DNA of 64,000 nucleotides from Adiantum capillus-veneris (taxonomy: Eukaryota > Streptophyta > Polypodiopsida > Polypodiales > Pteridaceae), in NCBI GenBank assembly GCA_014529385.2, contig CM043959.1, positions 7,929,026-7,993,025 of the forward strand, in the 5' to 3' direction. The notes below the pieces were generated by a model. That model was given only the letters and a program-made list of their open reading frames with translations. It was not told the origin of the DNA and searched no databases. Positions 1-12,139 of the stretch are shown piece by piece. Made by a program: the position numbers and the translations under genes. Position 1 is the first letter of the stretch. Each line of letters begins with the position of its first letter.

Positions 1-1061
1 CCTCTTGACCTCGGCCCAGCTTTGAACTCTTCTACAATGGCACCTCCTCACAGCAGGCCCCCCCTTCTCACGCCCTTGTATAGGCCGATACTCTCAAGCC
101 TCTCAACTCTCTCTGTCCTCTGTATGGCGCTCCCTCCAGAGCTGCTCAGGATGGCGGCCTCCTGCTGCTCCTTGTGAGCTCGCTTCAGAGCTTGGCCTGC
201 AGCTCGACGGTCCACGGCCACCCCCTCCGTCAATTCAGGTACCAGGCCTTCTGTAGCTGCTCCTGAGATGGTCCCCCCTAGCTCTAGTGCAACTCGTTTT
301 TTAGGCAAGCTCGTGCACGCCTCGAGAGCCTTCTCCCATGCCGATGATTACCTTGCCCTCGAGCCTTCCTTACTTCACGTGGCTGGAGCATGGCTCGCTT
401 GCTCAATTTGACCACTGGAAAGGTTGACAGATCAGAAAAAAACAACCACCAAGGCCTTGTTCTCACGAAAGCTTCTCAGCTTCCATAATTTCAGCCCTCT
501 CATGAAGATTGGTGACTTTGACTTGAACCTTCGTCCCAACCATCAAGGGTTAACCAATATTGTTATGATGATTCTGCATGCCACAAGGCAGCTTTTGATT
601 CCAAAGTAGGAGTACTCAATCCCCAATAAAGTAGCCTTTGGGATTCTATCTTCAAAAGCTCGCACAAAGATGTGGCATATACATGCTACGATGCTTGGTT
701 GTCTTACTGGTTGGAGACTGTCTTGCATGACGATTTGCTTTAAGCTTCAAAATAGGTTGATCTTAGCACGGACCGCTCCCAATAAGCTCAACATTTTGAA
801 GCTTTCACTAAAACACACCTCAAACCTGCTTTAGCACTTGGAGAGTCATTACGGAAGCTGCCAACCATGGGGATGTCCTGCTCTTGGGTGCGATCTCTGA
901 GGAAAATCTTGAAACCATCAACGACCTCCTTGTTATAGTGCATTCCGTTTACTCCAGTGCAGTAGCAGGCTCTCAGAAGGGTGGATGCTTGGTTACAAGA
1001 TTTGCGTCTGCACGTCTTTGCCAACCCGGATTGGCAGGGTATTCCTGTTCACCTGTAGGCC
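1..1061. other. No recognised gene; one GC-rich open frame
   Basis: I recognise no gene here. The first 400 bases are more GC-rich than the rest of the window and hold an 86-codon open frame on the minus strand (48-308) rich in Ala, Glu and Arg. It has no motif I know and no visible partner. It could be the edge of a retroelement coding region that lies outside the window. Positions 424-1061 hold only short, stop-broken frames. Confidence 0.2.
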
Positions 1062-2945
1062 ATGGCATTGATTGAGCAATTAGCTATTGGTGATATGGTG
1101 CAATTTAACAATCACCAATTTCAATTGACATCTGAAAGAATTTCAATATGCTATTGCCTACCAAGCGATGGTGTTCTGCGAGCATCACACGTTATTCCTG
1201 TTGTTGCAAAGACACAACTGGAGTTTTGTCTTGAAAGTGAAGGGTGAATATAAGTTATCAGGCCTCAATGATGCAGTGATAAGAGATGTATATTGCTGGT
1301 TCTTGGAGGAAATTTGGTTGCAAGACAAAACCTACACAATTTCTGCTAAAGCACCTAAGGTATTGCATTCAGCCAACTTTGGGCAAGTGGCTTGGGCAGC
1401 GATCATCCGACAACGATTTCTAGCAAAATGTCAAAGAGTGATGGGGCACATTACCCCAACAAATATCAAAATCAGGCAACTTCTTACTCTGGTGTTTCCC
1501 TTGCAGGAAGTTTTTCCTCTTGCCCTTCGCCCTCTGTGCCACTTCGAGGACGATCGATTTCTCGCACGCGATACTACACAGTTGGCACAAACTCAGAGTT
1601 CTACAACGCCTCTTGTGGGAGCGTCTCAAACAACTGCCATAATATTGGATGTGCCAGGTACTTCAACTGTAGTGGTAGCCTCCAATTCATAGGAGATGGC
1701 CACTGTAGGGACATCAAGCCAAAAGCAAGGATGGGAGGAAGTCCTGCTTTCCACACCACCTCCTATTGCGACGTCATCTCTGATCAGTGGTAGAGTGTCG
1801 GAGGATTCCGCAGTTGCGCTCTGGCTGTGAAGAGTGCAAGAGTGGACAACAACCTCCACGTACTCCGGTTGGAACTGACTCTGCGGATGCGGACACTTCC
1901 TCGCAACCAAAAAATCCCGGTGTTAATATAGCAACTACCACGACCAGGGAAACTATTCCAGCAGCTCTACCTGGGAGACAAGCATGGAGCATTTTTGCAG
2001 CACATTGTAGAGTCCCCTGCATTCGGTTTGACCAGCTCCGGTGAGCTGAGGCACGCTTGACAGAGCTAGAAACGCAGGTGACTGCCTTGCAGGATCTCAA
2101 CACGGAGCTAACAAGTCAAAACGTAGCATTGGATACTACATCTCGATGACAAGCTGATGAAATACAGGCACTGAGGGGGATTAACTCTGTGTTTGACGCT
2201 TTTGTTCAAGATGAATTTCTTCAATTGCACATGCAGAATAGCTTGGCCACTTATTTAGCATCAGATCCTGGTGATGTGATGATCAACATGAATGATCTTG
2301 ATGCCTTAGCAGTGGAGATGCAACAGGACCTGCACAGTTTTTTGGAAGGTCAAATGCAGAGTTGGAGGTCAAGGCTATCTGATGATGCACTAGCATAGCA
2401 ACCAACTCAACATGTTGTGGTGAGCCATCCTCAGCCGTCGACTAATGACAGAGGTAAGAATATTGTCCCAGAAGGTTTTGATATTTTCGATTGGGCAAAA
2501 GCTACAGAAGAATGTGCTGAGACCCAGGCTTATGTCTCTCATTTGTAGTGAGTGGTTCATCGTCTTCGTAGGGAGCGGCACAGAGTCTGTTTTTGGGCGG
2601 AGAAACTGGCTCATTATTTTTCACTTAGTCTCCCACCATGTCCAACTTTTTGGCCCGCTCTAAACAAATATTTGGCTCGGTATTACCCTATTCATACACC
2701 TCTTGCCCCTTTACCACAGGCCCCTGAGTCAATTTCCTTGCCAACGCAATTTCCAAGGGATCCTTGGCCGGAGTAGCTTGACATAGATCAACAGCTGTTG
2801 GCGGAGGTTTATCGGGCCCATTGGCAAGATTTTGGGGGATTCGGCTACATTGATATTTCCTCGGAACACAACCGGAGCCTTCGACATGAAGAGGCTAAAG
2901 CTATGGTTTTGCGCAATCCACAGTGCGTGCCAGGTGTTATGGCGT
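1062..2945 (+). pseudogene. Degenerate coding region of unknown family with a coiled-coil segment
   Basis: Protein-like sequence can be followed through most of this stretch, but frameshifts and stops break it. A first part (1062-1150) shifts frame into an open stretch ending at 1692, rich in aromatic and hydrophobic residues (LNDAVIRDVYCWFLEEIW) and followed by a Ser/Thr-rich tail. From 1787 to about 2945 a third frame stays readable across several TGA and TAG stops. It contains a heptad-like segment near 2058-2130 (LTELETQVTALQDLN), an acidic stretch and a Pro-rich stretch near 2680-2780. The order of a helical N-terminus, low-complexity linker and coiled coil would fit a retroelement gag-like or capsid-like protein, but no zinc knuckle, protease or polymerase follows. 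I cannot name the family. A decayed host gene is equally possible. Confidence 0.4.
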
Positions 2946-4578
2946 AAGCCACACATTGCGGTCCTCCGGATGTCTAAACATTGCGGACTAGGAGTCATGT
3001 GGGTTTGGGACAGTTCTTCATGGGATATCATGAGATATGATGAGGTTTTGCATGATTCCTGATCTGTGCTAGAGCAGCGGGTGTATTTGGGGGGGCATAC
3101 CAATTTTTGTGGAGATCTCTTTCTCATGCCATCAATAAACTTCTCTCTTGTAACTCTGTCTTCTACTACTTTGATGTATATATAATATAAGGCAGTGTGA
3201 GGGTATCCATTCTCGTAATGCTTACTGCTCCATTGTGGGGCATTAGGCATTACAATACAAAGATTTGGCTACCAGTCAACCACAAGACAACTGCAACTAC
3301 ACCAAACCTGCATGAAGATATCAAGAACTCAACAAGACCTAGAGCGAAACAAAGTCAACAATGGAGATACAAAGGTCATCAAGAGATTTGGATCCCTAAG
3401 TCTTCCAATGCTCCTAGTCAAAAGTCAATTGTCAACGATCAACAGAGGCCCACAAAACCACAACAGGTCTAATTGGAGAATCAAACAGATAATGGAGTTT
3501 TCACAGTCAAAGAAGGACAACCAACCAACACGAATGCAGCTTCAAAGATGATAAAACAGGTATGGGAAAAAAAACATTCAATGCCAACTTGGTCCTTCAC
3601 TAATCCTCTTTTTGAGGATTGAAGCTTACTTTTACCAGAAGAAATGTTTGTAGTAAGCACAAGAATATAAAAAGTCAAGTTGCTAGGGTGAAAAAAACAC
3701 TCTTTGGCATAGTCAGAGTCAAGCTGTTGAGCCATAAAATGAGCAAAGCATTAGTCCCAAAGCTTAAAGTCATATTAAACTCTGTGCTAAGAATCGTAGT
3801 TATTAGGCTTACGCTCAAGCTGGAAGAATTGAGGATATCTAAGTCATGTTCCTCATGCTGGATGAGATGAGCATAGGATTTGAAGTCTATTAACTTACAA
3901 TTGGTGGAGTGTCGTAGAGTCCGACACTCACGCACAGTGCATAGTAAGACGAGAGCACATATCCTCGTCAACGAAAACCATTCTTAAAGGGGTGCCAGCT
4001 TGCAAAGCCATGTCACATGCTTTTATAGCTACACCATCTATCTGAAAAACCCCTCAAAATATTTCTTGCATAGCATATTGTTTCACATGCATTTCTATGT
4101 ATGCATAAATAGGATGTCCCACCATTGGACATTTTAGACACTCTTTTTCTCTTCCACCTATGCACCTTGAGTGGACTACAACAGGAATACCAATGTTCCA
4201 TCATGCTACCCTTTCATATTTTCTACCTTTTAATTCCATATCTATCAACAAATAATCCCTTGAGTACTTTATTAATATTTCTCATGCTAATAAGTACTCC
4301 AATAATGCGCATATCCCAAAGGACCTTTTTTCCCACTAGGTACATACTTTTCATAAATTAATAATAGCCTCATCATTATGATATCACAATGGACAAATGC
4401 AACATCATCTCTCACATCATATATATTCCGACCAATGAAGATGTTGCAGTAGATTCAATGTCATCAACAAATCCAACGACAAATGAAGACAATCAGCTCA
4501 TCAACAACCATTCACTAACCTTCCACAGCCTCCACAAACACTTTTCAACAGTGCCTGAGGATGAGGGCATCAAAATCG
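2946..4578. other. No clear gene; probable tail of a decayed retroelement
   Basis: No frame of convincing length is seen. Because a polypurine tract and an LTR-like start follow at 4579, this AT-rich stretch may be the 3' part of a decayed plus-strand LTR element. The last frame before the tract (4389-4595) is Asn/Thr/Ser-rich and ends in acidic residues. The protein frames are too broken to assign domains. Confidence 0.25.
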
Positions 4579-4700
4579 AAAGGGGGGAATGTTAACTGAG
4601 TCAACTTTAGTGATCAAAAGTTGCTAAAGACCAAAGATGTACGGATGCACATCGAGGATGAATACAAAGAAGCAGTGAAGATTGCAGCTACACATTTCCA
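4579..4700 (+). mobile_element. Polypurine tract and start of a 3' LTR
   Basis: The tract AAAGGGGGGAA (4579-4589) is followed directly by TGTTAACTG at 4590, the usual arrangement of polypurine tract and 3' LTR start. No matching second LTR was found in the window and the LTR seems cut short before the transposase-like fragment at 4732. The call rests only on this junction. Confidence 0.35.
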
Positions 4701-4731
4701 TGTTTTTTCAAAATGGTCATGTATTGTAAAT

Positions 4732-5091
4732 TCACAAATTATTCCAAGCCAACATTGCCTCGTTGGGAATGTGCTCTGCATGATCATCCCCCGAGCTGTC
4801 AGAGGCTACATCTTGTGGCCTCACATATGCTGCTTGACCAAAGCGCCTGCGAACACGTCTATTGGGTTGCAAGATTGCTGCTTGTTGGCCAGCGTCAGAG
4901 TCCGACGAGTTATTATTGGCAACAACTCGATCTATAATAGATGGATCGAACTCACCAAATTCGCGAACGTGCTGCAAAGAAACACGTCTTGTCCGTCGCA
5001 CAGCATGCTTGCATTGATTACAAGGACATAAGACCCTCGTTGAGAGATAGGTATTTTGGTTGGACGGTCCCACATCCTCGTCACTACTCAT
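4732..5091 (-). pseudogene. Fragment resembling the N-terminus of a CACTA-type transposase
   Basis: A 119-codon minus-strand frame starts at 5091. Near residues 20-50 it has the pattern CPCNQCK followed by basic residues and VREFGEFDP. This resembles the cysteine-containing transposase-associated region at the start of plant EnSpm/CACTA transposases (a CPC..C motif followed by a short helix and a Gly-Phe-like turn). An acidic, Ser/Asp-rich stretch follows. The rest of a transposase is not present next to it, so it is a fragment at best. The assignment is from pattern similarity only. An unrelated zinc-binding protein fragment is possible. Confidence 0.3.
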
Positions 5092-5601
5092 AATGAGGAT
5101 AAAAATCTTATAACCTGGACAAAAAATTTAATATTCTATTGGCATTCTTCGTCTTATCTCTCTCTCTCTACCTCACATTCTCTAGTCATGTCCAATCCCC
5201 GCACACCTCGGTCTAGAGGTGCACGGAGATCAGAACCACCGGGTTATAATCTCGTCTTTATTGGTCAATACCTATATTTGTGGGTACAAGAAATCTACAG
5301 ACCCACGTCTACATGATACTGCATGTAGTGGAAAAAACCCCTTTGCCTCTTCTCTAGCTGTAGCACTTCACAACATCTTAACATCTTTTCACAGTAGATC
5401 TTTTCACTGTTCGTCTAACTCTAAACCCTAAACCGTAAGTAATTCTTGCGTGGACTCGATCTAACGTAAATAAGCGTAAATCTAAATAAACGTAAATCTA
5501 ACTAAAAATAAACCTAAATCTAATTTAACGTAAGTCTGCATCTAACCTAATCTTTAACGTCTTTTGGGATAGTTTCCTACGACGTTAAAACTCTCTTCTT
5601 C

Positions 5602-5647
<46 letters not shown>

Positions 5648-6420
5648 ACCTAAATAAACCTAAGTCTAATCTAATATAACATAAATCTAAATCTAACGTA
5701 AATTTTGTTATATTAAAAACAAAGAACTAAACTAACAGGGATTATAAGAACCTTAAAACTGATTTAACACATAATTTTTCACATAACTCGGCAAGAGTTG
5801 GCATTCTCATCACTAAAGATGTGAGAGTTAACCTCCGATGGTGACGCTGCCTCATCTCCATCCACATCTGACGATAGCAATTGGCCCTTTGGACCGTTCT
5901 TGCTCTTGTTACTAACTTTGAAGTTGCTGTTGAATGACTAGAGGTTGTGTAGATGGTCATTGTCGGGGATGTAGTGACTCTTGCCGCCCTGAAGATCCAC
6001 CTTCTTCCCTATCTTCTGAAGACATTTCACCGGTACTTTTGGATCGACGGAGCCCACCATGAGTGAAGGCAGCAATACCCTATATTCCATTGAGGGCTTT
6101 CTTCACCCGCTTCATGCAGGCATCGCAGTCTATGGAGACCTAAATCTAATCTAATATAACGTAAATCTAAATCTAGCGTAAATAAACGTAGTCTACAAGA
6201 TCCAAAAACGCTGGCTGATCTGGTTCAAAACGCTAAGTTTATGCTGTGGAGCAAAAACGCTAGGCCTCTTAAATCAATCTAATTTAACTTAAATAAACCT
6301 AAATCTAATTTAACGTAAGTCTACATCTAACCTAATCTTTAACGTCTTTTAGGATAGTTTCCTACGGCGTTATAACTCTCTTCTTCTTGTGTGTGTGCGC
6401 GTGTGTGGATGTGTGTGCCA
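5092..6420. repeat. A/T-rich direct repeats with telomere-like phrases
   Basis: No gene is seen. From about 5420 the sequence is built of imperfect phrases such as AACCTAAATCTAA and AACGTAAATC, and at 5423 it contains CTAAACCCTAAACC, two units of the plant telomere motif. A segment of about 100 bases at 5511-5610 recurs in direct orientation at 6297-6393 with few changes, both copies ending in CTCTTCTTCTTGTGTG. A third partial copy (TTTCCTACGACGTTAAA) lies near 6560. This looks like a decayed, locally duplicated repeat rather than a coding region. Confidence 0.5.
5603..5642. repeat. (GT)n microsatellite
   Basis: About 20 uninterrupted GT units follow the first copy of the local direct repeat. 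The second copy, at 6390, carries a shorter and impure GT run. Confidence 0.95.
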
Positions 6421-6600
6421 ATAAAAAGAGATAAATGGTATAACCTTTCTATCACCCATGCTAAGTATGATAGATTGGTTATGCCATTTCCCTCTTGAAT
6501 AATAGGTCTTGAGTTCAACTCCTCGTCGGCTAGATCTTTAGGTCTTTTAATTTTAATTAGTTTCCTACGACGTTAAATTAGTTTCTCTCTCTTTCTCTCT

Positions 6601-6787
6601 CAATGTGTGTGCGTTTTTTTGTTTATGCATGTTTTCTCTCTCTTTTCCTCTCTCAATGTGTGCGTTTTTTGTTTATGCATGTTCTCTCTCTCGTTTCCTC
6701 TCTAAATGTGTGCGTTTTTTGTTTATGCATGCTCTCTCTCTCTTTTCCTCTCTCAATGTGTGTGTGCATTTTTTGTTTATGTTTGTA

Positions 6788-6790
<3 letters not shown>
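6601..6790. repeat. Four-unit minisatellite, unit about 50-53 bases
   Basis: The phrase CAATGTGTG...GTTTATGCATG...CTCTCTC repeats four times, with units starting at 6601, 6654, 6704 and 6754. Each unit ends in a CT run. Apparent open frames of 130-140 codons across this region are artefacts of the repeat. Confidence 0.8.
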
Positions 6791-6845
<55 letters not shown>

Positions 6846-6852
6846 AACACTA

Positions 6853-6894
<42 letters not shown>

Positions 6895-7020
6895 GGAGAG
6901 AGAAAGAGGGGAAGGGAACATGAGAGTGAGGAGAGGGAAGGAGCATACCTGGATCTCCTTCCTCTCCTCGTGTGTGTGTGTGTGTGGAGAAGAAAGAGAG
7001 AGAGAGAGAGAGGGAGAGCG
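6789..7020. repeat. CT / GT / GA microsatellite cluster
   Basis: A (CT)n tract of about 27 units is followed by (GT)n and (GA)n tracts, then a second GT and GA pair at 6970-7018. It continues directly from the minisatellite at 6601. Confidence 0.95.
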
Positions 7021-7108
7021 TTACCTGCTCCTTGCTTGAGGGCACCGAAAAACTCAGATCTGAGATCTGAGTTTTTGGGCGCTCTCTGTTATTTTTTTTA
7101 GCCCAGCC

Positions 7109-7248
7109 GGCGTCGCTATGAGCGTCGCAAATTTACAAGAGCGTCGCAAATTTACTTGTAAATTTGCGACGCTCATAGCGACGCCGAGAATTTTTTTTTT
7201 TGAGCGTCGCTGTGTGAGCGTCGCTAATATGAATAGCCTCTTGTAGTG
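7109..7248. repeat. Foldback element ending in a CACTA-type terminus
   Basis: A perfect 30-base inverted repeat has arms 7109-7138 and 7156-7185 with a 17-base loop, and the loop repeats 15 bases of the arm. The motif GCGTCGC or its complement recurs throughout and again at 7203-7225. The stretch ends at 7248 with TTGTAGTG, the complement of the CACTACAA terminus common in plant CACTA-derived MITEs. A matching left terminus was not found, so the element is probably truncated on the left. Confidence 0.55.
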
Positions 7249-7540
7249 TTTGCCAGGGACAGGTACTCCATTAGGAACTAGCTCTAGAGAAGGAGGTATG
7301 TGAAAGTTAACAGGGGATATGGCATCCAGTCATGCTAGTTCTGTAGTTGAGGCTGCTACCTACGGGGAAAAAATAGAGCTAATTTCAAAGAAATCATTAA
7401 AGTGTACTCAAGATTCTTTTAAAGTGTACTCAAGGGAATGTAACTAAAGAGGTATTACATGAATATGAAGATTGCATACGCCATACAATAGGTCAGGATG
7501 ACCTCGTGGACTCTTTATCAATGCATGCCTAACTTGGAAA

Positions 7541-8640
7541 ATGCTATTTAACAATGAAGCAATCGTGGAAGATAAGCGTAGACGTGAGAATGGAGATGCA
7601 GGTCCTTCTACTTCAAAGAGGGTTACAAGAGCTGGAGGAAGAAAGGATCCAAGACGTTCTTATGAGGCTCCACCACAAGTCCTCCTCCTCAAGATTCTTA
7701 TAGAACAAGGAAAATCTAAAGCAAAGGCCCTGTATAAAAAATACAATCTAACGTTGAAGTTTCCACAAGCTTAATACAAGTATTGGAGGAAAGGATTTTG
7801 AATAGTAAAGTTGAGTTTACCTTGGGTGAAGTTCTTGGCATAGCTAAGCGCGAGTTTCATGTAAAATTTATAGATATCATAAAAAGAAAGAGGCAAACTC
7901 TCATTGAGTCTATTCCTCCATAGTTTGAGGGTGAAGGGGAGTCACTGAAGGAACATGGGATACATGTCCAAGAGAGTGATTGCGATGACAATGTGGTAGG
8001 ATGCTACCAGTCTTCTCAAAGAGATGCGCATGCTAGATTTGTAGATGATGATCATGATGATGAAGAAGCCTCCTATAAAAGACACTACTCCAAAAGTCAT
8101 TGTGCAAGAGATTCAACACAAAATTTAGTCAAGGTGGGTGATCTTGAGGAGCCATATGTTGCATTGATACATCATCGCTCTAAAATCAATCTTCTGTCCA
8201 AGATTTTTTACATGAAGGGCAAGTGGTCGATAAATACAGACCATGGGTGGATGATTAGAGCTGCAAATAAGTCATCAAGAGATCTGTATGGGACTTTTCC
8301 AAATGTGAAAGTGACGTTTGGTAATGTAAAAGATGAGCAAAAATTCTTCGTACAGGAGATATCTATTTATCCTCTTAACCTTGGGCAGCCATACATCACA
8401 GCCATTCGCATGGAAACAAAGGTCTTGGATGATGGTTCTGCTTATGCCAGGGTAAATAGTAGAGATAGGAAGCGAGCTGCGAAATTTTAGACTATGTTTG
8501 TGAATCGTGAGAGGAACCATGATTTTGTGAGCATCCTCTACAAAAAGCAAACAAAGAGTTCAAGGAGTGCAAGGAGACAAGGGGTCTTGGCCATGCACCA
8601 TTGTAAAGCGGGATTGAAATGGTACATGATTCTCGCCTGA
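7541..8640 (+). pseudogene. A1 gag tail and aspartic protease, broken
   Basis: Two frames (7541-7774 and 7993-8490) cover a basic gag C-terminus and a protease-like domain. Near 8161 the expected active-site block Asp-x-Gly-Ser followed by Ile-Asn-Leu-Leu is present but reads LIHHRSKINLLS: the catalytic Asp is replaced by His and the Gly by Arg. The following segment with FPNVKVTFG and YPLNLGQPYITA is the conserved core of this protease type, ending in a motif around METKVLDDGSAYAR. Function would have been polyprotein processing in the virus-like particle. Stops and frame changes on both sides make it non-functional. Confidence 0.65.
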
Positions 8641-8710
8641 CCGAAAATGACAAGAAGAATCTATTTCTACAGGTTTCTAGAGATTAACACAGCATGGGTC
8701 TGTATGTTTT

Positions 8711-10116
8711 ATGAAGCTTAATGATATGAAAAGAAGTGTACAAAAATATGTATATAATGTACATAAATACATGAAGGAAAATGGTTTCATAGAGGATAGT
8801 GGATGCATTTTAGGTTTCTTTGAACAATTTTCTCATGTAGATAATATGCTTGAGCTTGAGGCTATAGTGGAATCTATTATTCAAGATGGAACCCACGCTG
8901 TGGAAGTATGCCCTATGGAGATTTATGATGTGATTGAGGCTTTTGAATATCATAATGATTTCAATGCTAATGAAGGACTGGAAGTGTTTGTGGAGACCAA
9001 GTACAAAATGGTGGTGAAGAAATTGAGATCAGTGGACTTACCTTTACCATCAGATTACAAGACAAAGCTAGAGAAAGATTTTTTGCAGCCAAATCTTAGA
9101 GATCCAAAAAGAAGTGGACACAAGTTCACAATGGAATCCCAAAAAGAGGTAAAATTTGGTTGTGAGGAGTTCTTAACAGAAGAAGAGAAGAAGGGTTTTA
9201 AAGAGATGCTTTCAAGACATGGTACGACTTTTTCTTTCCATCCATTTGAGATAGGGTGTGTTGATCCTAGTGTTGTTGCAACTATGGTGGTCTTCACTAT
9301 CCCTCATGTACCTTGGAATCTACGTCCAATCCCAATTCCAAAAGCACATTTTCCAAATCGAATAAAGATACTCAATGAAAAGATTACCATGGGGATTTTG
9401 AAGCCTTCTTGTGCGCCATATTCAAATAGGTGGCTAAGAAGAATGGAGCTTTGCGGTTCATACAAGATATGAAACCTATAAACAAGGGTACCATCAAGAA
9501 TGTGGGCATAGGACCAATAGTGGATAAATTTACAGTGGCATTTGCAAGAAAGTCAATTTACTCAATGGGGGATATCTATTCAGGGTACAATCAATTTCAG
9601 CTAAATGTTGAGAGTAGGGATCTGACAACTATGAAAACACATTTGGGGCTGGTAAGGATGTGTACCTTACCTCAAGGAGCAAAAAATTCAGTTGCACACA
9701 TGATGAATAGAATGAACAAGGTTCTACATGACTTTATACCTCAACTCAGAATGTCATTTCTTGATGATGTGCCCATAAAAGGATGTGAAGATAGAGACAA
9801 AGATGAAGCCATGGATTCAAGGGGGTGTCGTAAGTTTGTTATAGACCATATCAAAGACTGTGAGAAGATTTTTTCAAGATTGGAAGAAGTTCATCTTACC
9901 CTGTCGGGACAAAAATATGTGTTTGGGCTTAATGAAGTGTTGATTGTGGAACATATGTGTGGTCCTTATGGTAGAAGGCTAAAAAAGATGGATGCGATAA
10001 AAAACATGAAAGAAACATGCATAAATATCATTGAAGTTCAAATATTTCTTAGAGCTTGTGTGTTCTATCTTATTTGGATACCACATTATGCACATGTAGA
10101 AAATCCTAGTTGTTGA
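8711..10116 (+). pseudogene. A1 reverse transcriptase, broken
   Basis: Frames 8711-9472 and 9430-10116 together carry a gypsy reverse transcriptase. PIPIPKAHFPNRI and LKPSCAPYSNRW mark the N-terminal region, LRFIQDMKPIN the palm, SIYSMGDIYSGYNQFQ motif A (Asp in GDIYSGY), and SFLDDV near 9759 the catalytic Asp-Asp pair. The C-terminal stretch IWIPHYAH marks the connection. A frameshift near 9430-9470 separates the two parts just before the palm. A long acidic linker (8711-9250) precedes the polymerase. Confidence 0.75.
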
Positions 10117-10770
10117 GAAAGAATCAGAAGTCTCAATGGGAAGAAGAGCACACAAAAGCCATGAGGAAGCTAAATCAGCTACTTCTTCCATCGCCAACCT
10201 TGAGAAAGGTAGACTATGCATGTGAGAGACTTGTCATTCTGACAGTGGACACAAGTCCTATAGGGATAGAATGTGCAGCATGGCAAGATGATGACCAAGG
10301 AAAAAGGTATGTGGTGAGGTTTGGAGCTAAGGTTTTGAGTTGTTGCCAGCGGGATTATGCACAAGTAAAAAGGGAACTATGGGGGGTGGTTACAACATTA
10401 AGGTATGACAAGGAGTACTTGATAGGGACATCAGCGGTTGTAGAAACTAATTGTTTTCCTCTTTTGGGAGTGATTGCAAATTGTTCAACACCCTAACATT
10501 GCTATGCTGCGATGGATTGCCTACATAAATTCCTTGAATCCCGAGTTCAAGCATATTTCAAAGAAGAAAAACCCAAGGTAGCTATGCTATCTAGGGTAAG
10601 ATATGAGGATGAACATGACATGATTGTTGAGGGAGATGATTTAGGCACAAAGTTTTACACTATTGATCATGCAAAGAGTACTCATGTATGTTTTGTGTCT
10701 TCACTTGATTCCTTTTCAAAGGAGCTATATGGGGATGAATGGATCTTGACAGGTTGCTACTTAAAGTAAT
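10110..10770 (+). pseudogene. A1 RNase H, broken
   Basis: A frame from 10110 shows the start of a gypsy RNase H with VILTVDTSPIGIECAAW, then YVVRFGAKVLSCCQRDYAQVKREL, where the Glu and flanking residues are recognisable. It ends near 10496 in a stop just after the position expected for the LLG...I segment. The C-terminal part continues in another frame (10512-10769). It would degrade the RNA strand during reverse transcription. Confidence 0.6.
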
Positions 10771-10992
10771 TTGAGAAAGTAGGATGATTGGACTAAGAAG
10801 GAATTTAAGTGGATAAGAATGAAATCATATGAATACTTCTTGAGAGATGGCTACTTATGGAATCATCCTAAACAAAGGAATGAAACACCATTGTAGGTAG
10901 TATGCAATAAGGTTACTCAAGAACAAATCATCAAGGAGTTCCATGAAAGTTTAAGGGCAACACATTGAGGTGTATGGGCAACATTTGAAAAG

Positions 10993-12061
10993 GTAAAAGA
11001 AATGCATTGGTGGAAAGGGATGTATAAGGATGTGGATGAGTTTGTGGAGTGTTGTGTGACATGCCAAATGTATTCAAATGTACGGCATCATGATGGACTA
11101 CATCCTACTTATCCATTGTCCATGCATTACAAATGGATTGTGGATTTGATCAGAATGCCTTTGGGACTTTGGCAAATGAAGTGTTTGGTGCTTGCAAGAG
11201 AAGATTTGTCTAATCAAGTTGAAGGGCGTGCTTAAGGACACAAAATACACAAGATGTGTGTAAATTCCTTCTTGAAGATGTGAATATGTTGCTATGGATG
11301 TGTGGGAAAGATAACTGTAGATAGAGGAGAATTGGATGTTGATGAAGCAAGGGAACTCTTCTATAGGATGGGCATCAAACTAGCTTCAACTTGTTCTTAC
11401 AACCCAAAGGGAATTGACAAAAGTGAAAGAGGGCATCCTCCAATAATCAAAGATTTAGCTAAGGCTTGTGTAGGAAATCTTGGAGAGTGACCAAGGTTAC
11501 TACCCTTTGTAGTATGGACTAACCGTACAACACATAGTTCACTGGCTATATGCCTCTATCAAATTGATGTATTGTTAGAAACTTGTGATTCCAACTGAAG
11601 ATGTAGTTCTTACATGGAATGTATTTCCCTGGGAAGATGGAATGAGTAGAGAAGAACTTCTTGCATTGTGCATACGGAAATTGGAAAGAAGTCCTGAAGA
11701 AATTAATCTTGCAAAGGCTCGATCAAAGGATGCAGGGTTGAAAAACAAAGACAGATTTGACAAGAGGCATATGATCATACCAAAATCCATTTAATATGGT
11801 AATTGGGTGTTGGTGTATGATAGTAGCCTTGAAAACCATCACTCTATAATAAGGAATCTTGCAAAGAGATGGTTTGTTCCTTATGGTGTTAAACATGTGC
11901 ATGGAAATGCAACTTACATTGTGTGAACTTTATGGGACAGAAATAAAAATTCCGATTGCACGAAAAAGAATTGAATTTCTCAAAAGAAGAGGGGATACTG
12001 ATCCATTTGTGCACTACCAAGTGAAGAGGATGATGGATCCAACTATAGGAAAACTCGGATG
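10993..12061 (+). pseudogene. A1 integrase, broken
   Basis: Frames at 11002, 11302, 11585 and 11859 carry an integrase. The zinc-finger end reads CCVTCQMYSNVRHHD, followed by the catalytic core pieces MHYKWIVDLIRMP and ITVDRGELD, then CSYNPKGIDKSERG, which is the region of the catalytic Glu. Several stops and small deletions separate the pieces, for example 11233 and 11488. The C-terminal part near 11585-11794 is Arg/Lys-rich. Confidence 0.65.
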
Positions 12062-12139
12062 AAAGTGAAGATATGGTGTTTCACCATGAGTTTGGATGCT
12101 TAACAAATGTTGTTGTGGCACATACCAGAGGATATGTAG

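Noticed and set aside
6430-6545. tRNA-like or SINE-like stretch with a box-B-like GAGTTCAACTCC near 6511
   Set aside because: No cloverleaf can be drawn, the upstream box is poor and there is no tail or duplication. Chance resemblance is likely.
6603-7045. Long overlapping open frames of 130-144 codons
   Set aside because: They are translations of CT, GT and GA microsatellites in both strands and have no coding character.
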